From Castor canadensis (lineage: Eukaryota; Chordata; Mammalia; Rodentia; Castoridae): 64,000 bases of DNA. The first letter of the stretch is position 1, and every line of letters starts with the position of its first letter. The notes under the pieces are model-generated. The model did no database searches, was not told the origin of the DNA, and saw only the letters and a list, made by a program, of their open reading frames with translations. Positions 19,881-33,500 of the stretch are shown here, piece after piece. Location of the stretch: NCBI RefSeq assembly GCF_047511655.1, contig NC_133390.1, positions 88,605,583-88,669,582 on the forward strand, in the 5' to 3' direction. Made by a program: the position numbers and the translations under genes.

Positions 19881-20537
19881 CAATTAACACAAATTATGCA
19901 CATAAAAATTTTTCAGATGCCAAATGATAAAAGGCTATCCTTTCTGATTCAGTGGACCATGTAATTTTGTGGAGCAAACCCCTCAGCCAGGTCCACAATT
20001 CTTTGACTTCACAATTAAAAATGTATAAATTATCATTGTAACTCTTAAAATTTAGCGTAAAAATCTTGCCCTTCATGAAAGCAAGCCTTCTGACTGAAAT
20101 ATCTACATTATTTTTAATTACAATATAAAAACCTCCCTAGATTTCTTGGTGAATCACAAAGCACACTACTGGCCTCTTATTTAAAAACTGCTTGTAATTT
20201 TTTAAATGTTTCAATAAACTAAAGTAAAATTCTGGTTTTATCCCACTTTCTCTAAATGTTGCCTTTGACTAGAATTTGATAGTTTTTTTCTAGTATCAAA
20301 TGGATCATAAATTCCCTGAACCATCTATTCTAACAGCCTAAATTTTTAGTGTTAAGATTTCAGAGGAGTCATTACAAAATGATTAAATGGTCAACATTAT
20401 AAAACTAAGTATGAGCAAGAACACATGCTTTTTTAAAAGCAAAGAATGCTATTCTAAGCCTGTAAGTAGCTCCAACTACTTTGTAACAATTGGCATAAAA
20501 AGTAGAAAGTTAAAAATCAGCAAATGGAAGATCAAAG

Positions 20538-20543
20538 TTTATT
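20538..20543 (-). terminator. FXR1: Candidate proximal FXR1 poly(A) hexamer AATAAA
   Basis: TTTATT on the + strand, AATAAA on the gene strand, the first canonical signal after the stop. Its use would give a 3' UTR of roughly 0.85 kb. Confidence 0.4.
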
Positions 20544-20564
20544 TACTACCTGCATACAAAAACA

Positions 20565-20572
20565 TATTGCAC
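20565..20572 (-). promoter_or_regulatory. FXR1: miR-25/32/92/363/367 seed match in FXR1 3' UTR
   Basis: The gene strand reads GTGCAATA, an 8-mer complement to the miR-25/92-family seed, about 800 nt after the stop and just before the proximal AATAAA. FXR1 is an established target of this miRNA family in mammals, as I recall; the match here is seen directly. Confidence 0.6.
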
Positions 20573-21373
20573 ATCAAACAACCGAAAGAAAGAAAAAAAA
20601 AAAAAGGTGAAAGATACTCTACTGGAGACTAACATGTATACAGAATAAACCTTCTGGAAATTGATCTTTTTCAGTAGTTCAGGTTATGTCTGAATGGACA
20701 TGACTCATCAGCTTAGTGTTTTAACTAAAGCTATGTTTGATTTTTAAATACTGTACATTTTAATAAATAAACCAAACAAAGCCTCAATGTAGAACAGTCA
20801 CTGCCAATATCACCCAGTGTCCCTGCAGATGAGAATTAACAAATGTATTCCAGTGGTCTGCAGACTTTCCTCTACATACAGCATTAAGAAACACATTAAA
20901 ACAGACCAGTTTCCAGACTAAACTAATGAAATTACAATTCAGTGCAAAATATTTTAGACTGCATTTCATTCTAGTTTTCCTCAGGTGAAGAAGTGGTTGC
21001 ATATTATTAAAAATGTAACAAAAGCAGCTAATGCTTTTCATAAAGAATATTACGTTAGGGATCCCAACCCACCCACCTCCCCCCATATCTGCCATATTTT
21101 GAAAACAAAATAACATTTCCTATAGCCAGCAACTTTTTTTTAATGTTACATATACTATTCTCAAGGCACATCTGATGATATATTTAACACAGTAGGTGTC
21201 AAAGTATGTTTAACATATGATTTCTTCAGGATCCCTCCCCTTTCTGAATTCCAAATGGAGGAACTGAAAGTGCGATGTAAAGACTGGCGATCCATATTCT
21301 ATCTTTGGCAAGCTTGTACAAGCACTATTGTAAATGTAATGTAAAAGAATTGTAAACTAGGAACTTCTTCAGT

Positions 21374-21544
21374 TTATGAAACACCATTCAGGACTGCTGC
21401 TTCTTGAGGGTGTTCTTCTTTTAAGGTATTAATCTTTTCTTCTCCTGGAGTACGCTGTAGCTTAGGAATTTCATCGCCAGAAGCACTAGTTGGGCCATTT
21501 ATTGCCTTTTCTGAAGGACCATGCTCTTCAATCACATCTTTTGC
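21374..21544 (-). CDS. FXR1: FXR1 exon 17, last coding part
   Basis: 171 nt with TAA at 21374-21376; acceptor ctttggcag. Codes [20 protein letters not shown] through VLNGVS (residues 622-677). It differs from human at a few sites (for example GDEIPKL for GDDISKL). If exon 16 is skipped, the frame gives GKRCD and stops. Confidence 0.96.
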   Translation of the reverse strand, partial: AKDVIEEHGPSEKAINGPTSASGDEIPKLQRTPGEEKINTLKEEHPQEAAVLNGVS

Positions 21545-24500
21545 CTGCCAAAGGGAGAAAACTTTTTCAACTTCCTTATAAATTAAATCTATAGTTGTGG
21601 AGGAAAATAGCTACATAAACAATCAGCTAAAATAAACTTCAGTTTCATATGTCATAACAAATCAAAGAATTAAAGTGTTCTTAATATTTAAAATAAATAA
21701 CAATTACTCCACTCCCCAGGTCTTTCAACTCTGTATCTCTAAGTACCTGAAACCTATACCTAATGTATTTTAAACCTCTGGGAAAGCTCACCATGTAAAT
21801 GATATAAACAGCTAATACCCTAAGTAAAGCAAATCATCTATTTTACTCACCTTTTTTTCTTTTGAAACTCCTATTTATATAACATCAAATCCCTGAAAGC
21901 ATTTAAAGAATTGAAACTTAGAAGATCTATACCCACTACTGAGAAAAGAAACATAGTTTTTGGCTCACCAAATTAAGTCTAAACACCCAGTATTGTTGGG
22001 CAGACTAAATTCTACAAAAGCTATTTAGAAGTTTGATTTGGAACCTATTTCTGGCTCAAGCATGCATATCTTCATTATCTGGGGCCACGAACAAATTCAA
22101 AAGTCTTTTTAAACTATTATTTGTCTTTTTGGGGAACAAGTGATGATACATTAAGTTAAGTAAAAAATAAATCTAAACCCCCCCAAAAAAGGCAAAAAAC
22201 ACCAATAAATGAATAAATAAACAAAAAAACCTACACGTTAAATTCTCCTTACCATTTCTTTCTTGTTTTTAGCCAAAGTTTCCCTTGGGAGGTTTCTTTG
22301 TCTGCTCTGAGACTCAGCTCTAGAAATATAATCTGCAACTGTGACTGTTAAAGATGAGAAAAAAATTACAGGTGTTGAAAAAATATTTCTAAAGTTTATT
22401 TATGGATAAAGAGTAATTTCATGATTAAAATAAGCTAATGGTGGATCACCCAATTTCAAAACATTAAGATGGGTACCACCTCCAACCAAAAAAACAAAGC
22501 TTGTAAAATTTGCCTATGATTTTAGTACTGGCAATAAAAAATTTCAAGCTGGAGATTGAGGAAATCTAGACTGAAGTCCTCTTTCCCAAGAATCCAGCTA
22601 TTTCCTTCCTGTTGAAACTAAGATTGTGGGACAAATTATTGTAAAGACCCACAACCAAGCAAAAGAAGAAATGCAAGTGCAGTGTTCTAAGTCCAGACAG
22701 GTGTTTGCAATTATTAGTGAAGAAAAATGGGGCAAATATGTGGAGGTCATGATGATAAATTTGAAAATTTACTTTTTGCCTTAAAAAAAAAAAAAAAAAA
22801 AAAAAGAGGCACAATTAAGATATCCAAGTGTGGTATTTTGTGATGGTTTCATGTTAAAAACCCTATTGATTTAACCATCTGGTTTAAAATAAGAACAAGC
22901 AACTAAGGATAACTAACCCCTACCCTGAAGATGTGAACATTAATCACCCTAAATGTGTGGACACTGATCAGGCGTGGGAAAGGGTCAGACTGAATTCAGT
23001 GACCGCCCCCTCTCTTTGCTAGGGACTAATTTTCTTTTTATATTTTTGGCGGTAGTGGGTTTTAACTCAAGAGCTTCACACTTGTTAGGCAGGTAGGGAC
23101 TCTACTATTTGAGCCCTGAGAAATACTTCTGACAGAGAAATGTGTTTTTGCAAAGAAGTAGAGAAAGGAGATTAGGAGAAGGACTAACCCATGTTCACTC
23201 CCTACTGCTGTACAAGTACAATGAATGATCTCTGCTCTATAGGAACTGTGGACTGGTCTCAGGACTTAAAACTTAGAATTTGCTGATTTGAGGAAAAATA
23301 AAAATAACTACCCTCTTTCTTTCAAATAATTACATTGGACCAAAAACTGCCTAAGGAAATCCCTGATACGTAAAAATATAGTATTTTAAATTATGTTAAA
23401 AAATGAAAGCAAGGAAAATTATTTAAAGTCACTAAGTATGAGAGAAATCCATTAGATTCAACTTACTTGGTCCTAACTCCACTTTGACATAACAAAAACC
23501 TGAATAGTACTTACACTTCATTTTTCTTAACTATGAATGTGTTAACAAAATATCCAAGATCTTTCTAGGAACCATTACTTAAATGCTACTTTCCTTCAAA
23601 CTTATAAGAAATTCAGTATGCTCACTTTGAAGCATTGTAACTTTTATCATTTAAATTCATTGGTAAGGAGTTTATAAATAGATTTAATCAATCTACAATA
23701 TTGGGAAGAGGAGATATTATCACAGTCTATTTCATCATTATGTCTACCTACATGTTGACAAAACCATTTTGAGAATGATTCTAGCCAGTTTAGGGAGCAG
23801 CATAATGAGTGCTGTTTCCATATTGTAGGCCTCAGTGACATCTGAAAAGATGCATTTACTTCAAAACCCTGCTGCATACACAGGCATACTGAGAAATTTA
23901 AGTGTTGAAACAATTCTTAGATCCTTTCTAAGTATTTCTGCTATGTACATAGAACAATATACCATGATTTAGTTATGAATTAAAGAGTTATCCCCAATAA
24001 AAGGGAGTGAAAAGAAACTTCAGACAGAAGAAAAACCTGTTTATAGCCTACCTTTATAATATAAGCCTCTTAAGTATACAATACAGACTAATTTACCTTT
24101 AGAAAATCTAAGTAAATATAGGCAATTTCTGTAGCATAACTGGGCTCTAGAATTTCCTCTATGTTGTCCAAGAATCAGCTGACACAACTACTGTACCATT
24201 TTAAATAAAAACTGCTTAACAAGAAATCTGGAGCAAATAAAAACAAATTAAATGATAGTATTTTTAAGAGAATGTTGATTAATTTTAAAAGGAGGATGCC
24301 TCCTTCTGAACTGCTGCTAGGAACAAGAAACAATTTTCAACCCACCTTGTGTTCCTATGTTTTGTGAGGGAAGGAAGCCGAGGCTGAGTTTTGGCCAAAT
24401 GTTAGACATTTTAGAAGAGGAAATGCAGTAATCCCTAACAGAATGTAACAGGAACAGATGCAGCCTGCAACATTACTTACTGTCAATTATCAAACCCTAA

Positions 24501-27500
24501 ATTTACTCAAGCTTCAACCAATACCTTTCTGAAATAGCCACCTCTTTTCCAAGAAATCTTACTCTAGTCTTTTTTATCTGCAGCCCTTTCATTATGTTTT
24601 AAGTTATTTCATGTTAAACCCATATGAATACCCTGAAATTTTATTTATACAGCAGGGGCAGAAAATCTATTCACTGCTCTGCCACTCTCAAAAAAATGAA
24701 ATTACTAACACTAAAAGAAGGAAAGAATAGAAAGGGGGAGAGGGAGACACACATTTTCTAGACACTTTGTTTACTTGACAGTTTTTAATTCCTTTTAAAA
24801 TTTCCATCTTTAAAACATGAACTTTTCAAAATAGGAAATTATATTATCTAACTAGCTTTCCCAAATGTCTCTATAATCACTAAACTCAAAGTATTAAAGA
24901 TGCTAGAATTTATGTTATTTGGAGAAATACATGAAATAATTTGTTTTGGAAAGAATGCAAAAATTAGTTTAAAAGGGGTTTATTACTAGTGTACACAGTT
25001 TCTTCATAGTGACTATACATGTAAATCTCGATACACAGCGAAGAGAATTATGTTCAAAATGGTATGGACACAGCAAGCAATTTTCTTTGCAGTTCCTAAA
25101 AATCATTACTATATATAAAATTAACACACTGAAACTAAGTAAATACTATTAATTTGAATAGTTAGTAGGTGTAAAGGAAACAGGTGTCACACTATAACAA
25201 AACATGCATCTTATCAGGAAAAAGACACTTCAATATTTTCCCCTTTTATACTTCTTCTATAAACTGGGTATTACAATTTCCACAAAAATGAGGTGCTGAA
25301 TCCAGGTACAATAAGCAGGCACCATGCAAAAGCTGCCCAATTTTGTCAATCAACCTAAATTACACGCTTCAACATAGCTCCTGGGAGGGTAGGCCCCACC
25401 TCAAGTGTGAAAAACTTGCCAAGGGAGGTAAAATAATGGCCTTCTTAATAGTACTTCCATGTAAAGAATTAAGACACAATATTAGTTAACTTACAACAGT
25501 TACTAAGCATTTACACAGTGAGAAAATGCATTTTCTTTAGTAGTATTCTTATTATTTGAGTAAACAATTTATGCAACGCAAATTTTGAATGTATATGCAC
25601 ACATGTGAATATGTAAATATATTTAGAATGCAGACATAACATTTTTTCCATGCTTGTGACCTGATATCAACAGGTTCACTCTAGTTACCTGGCTGTCTAT
25701 CTTCTGCCTGACCCCTGAAACGACGCCTGCGGCTACGATTGCGTCGCTGGGGTTTTTTTTCACTATCATCTGTAATGGCAAAGTTTACCATGAACTATTC
25801 TGACAAAAAAAACAAAACAAAAAAGTCTTTCCTTATTTAAAGGGAAAAGAGAAACTTTTAATTAAACATGAAAGATACAGCATACAATACTGACAGTAAA
25901 TACACTGTGGCTTAAAGCACTGCAAATACATTAAAGACGGAATTATCATATGGACTAAAAGGGTTATAGTTAATAAGAAAGCTAACTCTCAGACTTAATT
26001 TTAAATTACCACCAATTCAGGAGTAGTTTTCTCTCCAAGTTAACATTTTAGCCCTTTGGAAATTAATGCTCACTCATGACATATACCCTTTTCAATAAAG
26101 TCATTTATAAACATTTTAAAGAGCTAAGCAGAAAGCTCAATTTTCATTTGGGGACCACAACAGCAGTTGAATTTTTATACTGATTTAACGCATCAAAGGG
26201 CACTTTAATAAATCCTCCCAATGTCAAATAATGACTCTGACCAACGTGAAAACTAGACATTTAAGACAAAAAGCTATCTACCTTGTTTGAAGTCAATGCT
26301 AAGAAAAAGTATTTGTGAACTGCGTAATTTTTTGAAAATAGCTGTACACATTAGCAGTATCATACAATTACATACGTGTGTGTGAATAGGTATCTTTTCC
26401 CTATGTGCTTACATACCTAGCCCATTCTCATTAACTGAAGCTGTATCAGATTCAGTCATTCCATCCATCAGAACAGCATCTTCATCAGTCCTTCGTCTAC
26501 GAGACCGCCTACGACGGTTTGTACTGTGATGAGATTCGCTGGCATCAGTGTCTGCAGTCTGATCTGATTCTGTGTTATCAAGTAAGCTGTATGGATTGCT
26601 GTCTGGATCTTTGAGCACTATATTCATGTCAGAGGCAAGAAATATTCGTTTAAGAGGGCTGCAGTTATGAATGTTTTGATCTATATACTGAACTATATCA
26701 ACAGTAAAGAAACTTCAATTTCCCCCAATAAAAATACATTCAAATCAAAAATGTTCACTGTATTACTATTTTACCTGGAAAATAACAAAGATGATTAAAT
26801 ATGGAAAAACTAAACGGTGAAGAAAAATTATAAAGGATAAGCAGACATCTCAGCTTCCTACTATTTTGGGAGGAAAAAACTGTACTAATATTAAACATGT
26901 ATACTCTTTTCCTGTCATTATTCCTTAAATACAGCATGACAACTATTTGCACAGCATTCACACTGTATTAGGTAGCACAGGTAATTTCAGGATGATTTAA
27001 AGTATACTGAATGACAAACATGGGTATTATACAAACACCATGCCACCTTATATAAGGGACATAAGTGTCTATGGGAGGTCCTAAAACCAACATCTGATGG
27101 ATTCGGAGGGATGACTTATATCAGGAAATAGCACATTAATACTAACTCTGACATTCACATTCCAAGGTAAACCTACCCAGAGGCTAGAGAAATAAGAATG
27201 AAGAGAATATTTTCTAGTATGAATTAATTCCAAGGAAAAGCTTTTAAAGTCATTGGTGCTACTTTGTGCTGATGTTAATGAACTATTTCCAAATAATATT
27301 CAACATCTATGCCTGTTAACTGAAATTAATCAAAACAAGTCTACACAAAGCAGCAAACTAAGGGTGAAATTCTAACAGGTAATGAAAGCATATTGTACTC
27401 CAACTCTAGAAACAATGTGTGAAGGTGAGGTGAAAGTGGAAAAGGAGAAGTTTCAAGACATAATACAAAAGAAAAATACCCATCTTACCTATGTGCATTT

Positions 27501-30500
27501 ATTGCCTCCAACAATCAAATTATAGAAGAAATTCACCTAATCACGATTTTTTCCTTTCTAAGTTTCCTTTGGTAACAGCTAGCAAGCTAGCATCTTTGCA
27601 AAAGACACTAAGTTTATCCATTAATCATCAACACTAGGTAAAGTACATTTAATTTGCAATTCAGCATAATGTAATTTTATACTTGGTAACAGTGCACAAT
27701 GAATTCAAATATAAAAACTACTTTCCCAAAGGTTTGCAAAAAATTTAGCACCCCATCAAAAGAAACCGAGTAAATTACAAAAAAACAAAAACCCTCCCTT
27801 AATTTTGTTTTGATCCAGTCTAGTTTTTGTGATGTATATATACACATAGATTTAATGTGCATATACATATCTTAGTACTTATAATACCACATAAGCTATT
27901 TAACGGGTATTGTTATAACACTAAGAAAAGTGTGGTTTTCTTGAAGGGGCATAACAAATAATGCTAAAGTTATACCCTTGAAATAATTTAGTACACATAT
28001 CCCTGGCAACTCTCCCATCTACCCCATTCTGCTCAGACAGAGCAGGTATTTTGGCAATGTAGAATTCTACCAACTCCACATAATATAAGGCATTAAAAAT
28101 TTTTCCAAATGACACAAGTAAAATGTTGCTTGTACACCTCAAGTCTTTTAGTCATCTGTATACTCCTCTTTACAGCTCAACTCCTCTCACACAATAAAAT
28201 TTCCTTAAGAGTTGACTCCACAATTTTTCTGTTCTCAAAGCAGTACCTAGTGCAGTAAAAAATGCTTGTCAGTTAGTTTTCAATGTTAAGTATATGAAAG
28301 TCTTTAGATCTCTGCACATTAAGAGGTTCTGGATCTGTCTGGCAAACAAATAAATACATTACTTGAAAATTTTAGAGAAAGAAAAATATTCTAATAAATA
28401 AGCCCCCCAAAAATGAAGGGATAAACATCTGATCCTCAAAAAGAAAATCAGTCAACTAAAAGTTCTGACCTGAATATTCTAAATAAATCTTCACTGAGAA
28501 ACACTCTATGGCGGGGGAGGGGGAAAAGAAAAGAGAAACACTCTACATAGCTTTTCCTATATTGACTGCTATATAGTCCACTATTTTCTCTAAGACATTA
28601 AGTAGAAACAAAAACTTCCATGAATGGGTGGTCCTGGGAGAGGAATTAACTTTTGAAAGGTTATACTGTTTACAAAGAAAAGATGCTGACATAGTATATA
28701 AAAGACTACCAGAACTGATGGAAGATTTGCCACCACGTGGTCCACCACGACCTCGACCCCCTGAAACACTTCTGCCTCTTCCTCCTGGGCGTCTCCTGCT
28801 GTCACGCTGATGTCGGCTCTCTCGATCATCTTCTCCCGCCAATGACCAATCACTCAGCTCGTCTTTACGTTCAGACTCTGTTTCGGAGGGGTTAGACAGC
28901 TCAGAATTTGTACCTTGGGAAAGAATAACACAGGCCAATTATATTCCTATTAAAAAAAAAAAAAAAAGGTTCTTAAAAATTTTCAAAATCATTTCCTGTA
29001 TTGTTTATAAAGCATACTAACTTCTTCCCTGTAAAGCTTAATAAAAATAAATTTAAAATTTATTAACTAAACTAACTAGTATAGTATCTACTAGTCCAGA
29101 TCAAAAGAATGAATACAAAAAACTTAACTATTAAAATGCACTTAATATGGAGATATTCAAAGTGTGTTCATTAACTTTAGGTTTTAATAACCTAATTATT
29201 AGTACAATGGATATAACTACAATCCAGTATTTTAAAACAAATTTCATCATGTAGAAAAATACTTTTAAGTATACAGCGATTCTACCATTTTATTAAATCT
29301 GGGGTGTCCTTTTCACATTTTAACATCTAAAATCAGGAGAATTCTTCAAAATGATACTTTCTTATAAGCTCACAGCGCATTTTCCAGTGGTTGAACAAAA
29401 AGTGACACCACGTTTTACTACTACCTCAAATTAGAACAAGACTGAAAAGATCTTAATGTTTCTAAGACCTCTTCTAAGATCTACCACCACCTGATAGCTA
29501 TGAGAATCAAAGCCATGACCAGAGATGAAAAATTCAACATGACTTAAAAATTTTGCATAATATCTCTAATATTCCCACAACCTTTTTTAGTAGTTACCTT
29601 AAAAAATTTAAATTCTCCCAAGATTTCACATATTGCAACGAAGTGTCAGATAAACCTAATCCTAATACTCATTCCAAAATTTCTATTCTTTATTAGTTTT
29701 GGCATGCCTCTTCTTTTTCCATCCTCTCATACATTAATATTACAACTTCTAGCTTCAGACCAATTTAACTAAAAAATTTTATTTCATTAAAAGCACTGTA
29801 TATATCATCCAATGTGTTGTTCTTAACTTGTTCCCATGAAGAATTACTACAAAACTGCCTATGATAAAAGACAGAACTCTGTTTTAGAGTTCAACATGTT
29901 CCCACACACCTAGTATTACGTCTAACAACTTTTTTTCTTGGTAAATGAGTTTGCTGCATGATTTTGAAGTTCATTTGCTAAACTCCCAAATAAGATTTCA
30001 CAAAATACCTTAAAGGTACCTTATTTAAACTCCTGGGCATTTGACAATAAAAGCAAAACACAAAAGCTCCCCTTTTCCCAACTTTACTGGTACTGGCATT
30101 TGAACTCTGGGCTTCATGACTGCCAGCTCCACAAGAGCTCTTCAGACAAAAAATGTAATAATATAAAGTGTGGAGAATAAAATGTAGTACTTAATAAATA
30201 AAGGCATCTACCAACTTCCTTTCTCCTTTAAAGATACTCTGCAATACATCCCTTTTCTCCCATGGATATAAACTATGGTCAATTATAGAAGAATGGGGTA
30301 GGTAATTAGCTGGAAATATACTTTAGAAATACATCAAGTTTCTATTATTCACTTTCAGGTCTTTGCTGGGAATGAGAACCTCATGGCAGGGAGTAGAATT
30401 TTCCTTAAAACTGATTTCTCTAAGTGACCAAAAAAACCACAAACCACTATTAAATGAATGCCACAGATTTTTGGAATGAAGGCAATTTTTCATTTCATGA

Positions 30501-33500
30501 ATGCTGAAAAAAACTAAAGAACACAAAAGAACCTGGCTTTATTCGCAAACTTCTCCCCACTCTGAAAATATCAAAATGAGAAGTTCAATAAAGAGTATCT
30601 TTTTTTTTGGTCAATACTGGGGTTTGAACTCAGGGCCTACACCTTGAGCCACTCCACCAGCCCTTTCTCTGTGATGGCTTTTTTCCAAGATCTATTTGCC
30701 TGGGCTGGCTTCAAACCAAAATCTTCCTGATACCTGCCTCCTGAGTAGCTAGGATTAAAGGCGTGAGCCACCAGTTCCCAGCTAATACCTTGGTTTTGAA
30801 GATTTTCACAAAGGTTCCTGTTGAACTCTTAGAAATTCAGTGTAGTATTTGTCTAACTCAAGATCAAAAGAAAGAAATTTTTTTCTTAAATTTAATCTAA
30901 ATATAATATAGTAAACCCACCTTATTTGATGATTTATTGCACATGGTTCTGACAAGTGTGGTCAAAAATAGTAAGTCAAGAGATCTCAAAAACTATTACA
31001 TGGCCTAGTTGAGAAGATTCATCATGTTTTTACCACCTATGCATAATGAGCTGCATGAACCATAAGCCAAGAAATGAAGGAGTCATAAGAGGATGGCAGT
31101 ATTAAGGGAAGAGATTCTGTCCTAGAACCTCCAAAAAAGGAATGAAACCTAGCTGCTACATAAAAAGATTACACCAGTTAAGACCTAGGTTAATTTCTGA
31201 CCTACAGAACTGTAAGATAATAAATTTTTGTGGTCCAAGCCTACAATTCTGTGGTAGTTTATTACAGCAGCCAATACTGTTGAGACTACTACATCCATTT
31301 CAACCTCTCAGTTTTCTAAAAGATAAATTCTGGATCTCAAAACATTTTTAGAAGAACTTTATAAAAACAATTCATGCTATTCATCCAAATATTAATGAGT
31401 ACAACAAATAAACCCAACTTTGTTTTTAACCAAATTTCAAACCAGACATTTCTCCTTGCTAAATATCACTCTACCAAGATGGTTCTCGCTGGGCACCGGT
31501 AACTCACTTACACCTGTAATCCTAGCTATTCAGCAGGCAGAGATCAGGAGGACTGCAGTTCAAAGTCAGCTCAGGCAAATAGTCCACGAGACACTATCTC
31601 AAAAAATCCCACCATAAAAAAAGGGCTAGTGGAGTGGATCAAATTGTAGACCCATAGTTCAACCTCCAGTACAGAAAAAAAAGGTAGAAAAGAAAAGGTA
31701 GTTCACATCATTTTCAGTGGTCACATGTGCTAAGCCTAAGTTTAAAAATATTACATTTTATCAAATCCGATGACATAAATTTCAAAACATATTTTATGTC
31801 ATTAAAACAGAAAAGGCTAAATTTCTAAGATTCAAGACAAACGTCAACTTCACAGATGCTACACTGAAAAATGTTACTGCCTAAAAATCATTATGATATG
31901 AAATATTCAAGAATATGTACAACTAAATTAAAATGGTTTCCTTCTGAAACCCACTCAAGCTATTTCAAGAAATATGTTTCTAGATCTCTGAAGGTAAGAG
32001 TGCCATCTACTGAACAATTTGTATAGCTTTTCCCAATCCAAATACTGTTGCTCTGCCACTCCCACATAAATTGTTTACTCTTGACAAAAACATTTTGCCA
32101 GAGTGACCACTGATTAAAAAGCAGACTTCTTAGAGACTAGTAAAATTGCTGAATGAATTCATCATTCTCTTCATCCAAAACACCATGTTTATCTGTGTTA
32201 ATTTAGACTCAAAAAAATTCAGAATTTTAATTACTCATCTTTTGTATTAAATAGACTTCTAAGTACTCAGTAATAATTCATAATTCTCAGTGTTTTACAT
32301 GCTGAACTGTTCTGTACTTTATTGGAATACAGGGTTTACTAAAATAAAATACAACAAAGAAACAAAAGACACAAAGATATCATACTAAAGGGAAGGAATA
32401 CTTAACCTTCCATCTCTACAATAAACAAAAGAAATAATTCTGGCATCATTAGACAATTCTTCAAGCATGAAATCAGGATTTGGAATCTGTATACTGGTAA
32501 CTGCGTTTATTTCTATTTTCCTTAAATGGTTTGTATTTTGGAATGGGATGAGCATAAGGAGTAGAGAAAAGAAGGGAAGAAAGATAATGGGGGGGGGGAG
32601 AAAGTCAGGTGACTTCTAAGATCCAAGTCCAAATGTTGACCAATGGAAGAATTCCAAAGCTAAAGAAGAATAAGTGAGAATTCAGGATTAGAGAATTCTT
32701 AACTATTACCACGTCACCAATCCACAACTACCCAGGTGAGGCCCTATTGTCACAGTGAAATACATTTATAGAAATGTTAGTGTACAAAATGTTAATGTTT
32801 TTTAAAGCCTTCATTTTAGTGAAACATTGTTATAAAAAAGTAATTCCACGTTAGATGTTAATATATTCAAATCTGTCAAATTCATCAATATAGTACATTT
32901 TAAAAGCTAGCAAATACTTGTTATATGCTACCTTGGTCTAGTAATTAGCTTACTTCTCATTTTTACTATTCATCTTCGCCCCCATGTTACCTTGGTGGTC
33001 CGAGAGTCTGAACTCAGGGTCTTGTGCTTACAAGGCAGTTTTTCTACCACTATGAGCCATACCTTTAGCACCTTCATTTTTACTTTTCTTATACTGTAGA
33101 TTCCAAGAAGTTTTACCACCATTTCCAGGTTTTTATTAGGGAGATGGCTCAGTATTTGGAAAACAAGTTTTCTACATATTCTTTGTAAATATTTAGAGTA
33201 AGTGTGATTTTGAACAACCAACTTAAAAACTGTTTGGAAACTACGTACCTTTTACTGTCATTAACATTAAGTATACCTTCACTACTATGACACAAACCTC
33301 AGAGCTACCTTTCACCCTCAAAGCCAAGTTAGAGCAAAGAACTAACTAGTTAAAACAAAATGTATTAGAATATCTAAACTAGAACTAATACTACTACAAA
33401 AATAAAATATGTTTTTTACCATAACCGGAGGTGTAATTAGGGCCACGACGACCTCTGCCTCTTCCACTATAAGACCTAGAACCTTGTACAGAAGAGACGG

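Larger units (their letters stand above)
14330..21373 (-). other. FXR1: Probable long FXR1 3' UTR zone
   Basis: Downstream of the FXR1 stop, the - strand carries AATAAA signals at 20538-20543 (about 830 nt after the stop), 16689-16694 and 14330-14335. FXR1 is known to make both short and long 3' ends. The part 17860-21373 is almost free of SINEs, unlike the introns, which fits selected 3' UTR sequence. The part 14330-17860 has several SINEs and a small L1 insertion, so its inclusion is less sure. The 110-codon open frame at 20784-21116 on the FXR1 sense strand is taken as chance. Confidence 0.45.
28914..33419 (-). other. FXR1: FXR1 intron 12
   Basis: Repeat-poor from 28914 to about 30075, then four SINE copies (30076-33072). 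A G9 run lies at about 32589-32598. Confidence 0.85.

Noticed and set aside
20784-21116. 110-codon frame downstream of the FXR1 stop, same strand
   Set aside because: It lies in the 3' UTR, is low-complexity and Phe/Cys-rich, and matches no family I know.
23647-23913. 88-codon frame in FXR1 intron 15
   Set aside because: No splice sites, no domain, and the length is possible by chance.
28543-28938. 131- and 87-codon frames across FXR1 exon 13
   Set aside because: The first is exon 13 read through into its introns; the second is a different frame of the same exon.
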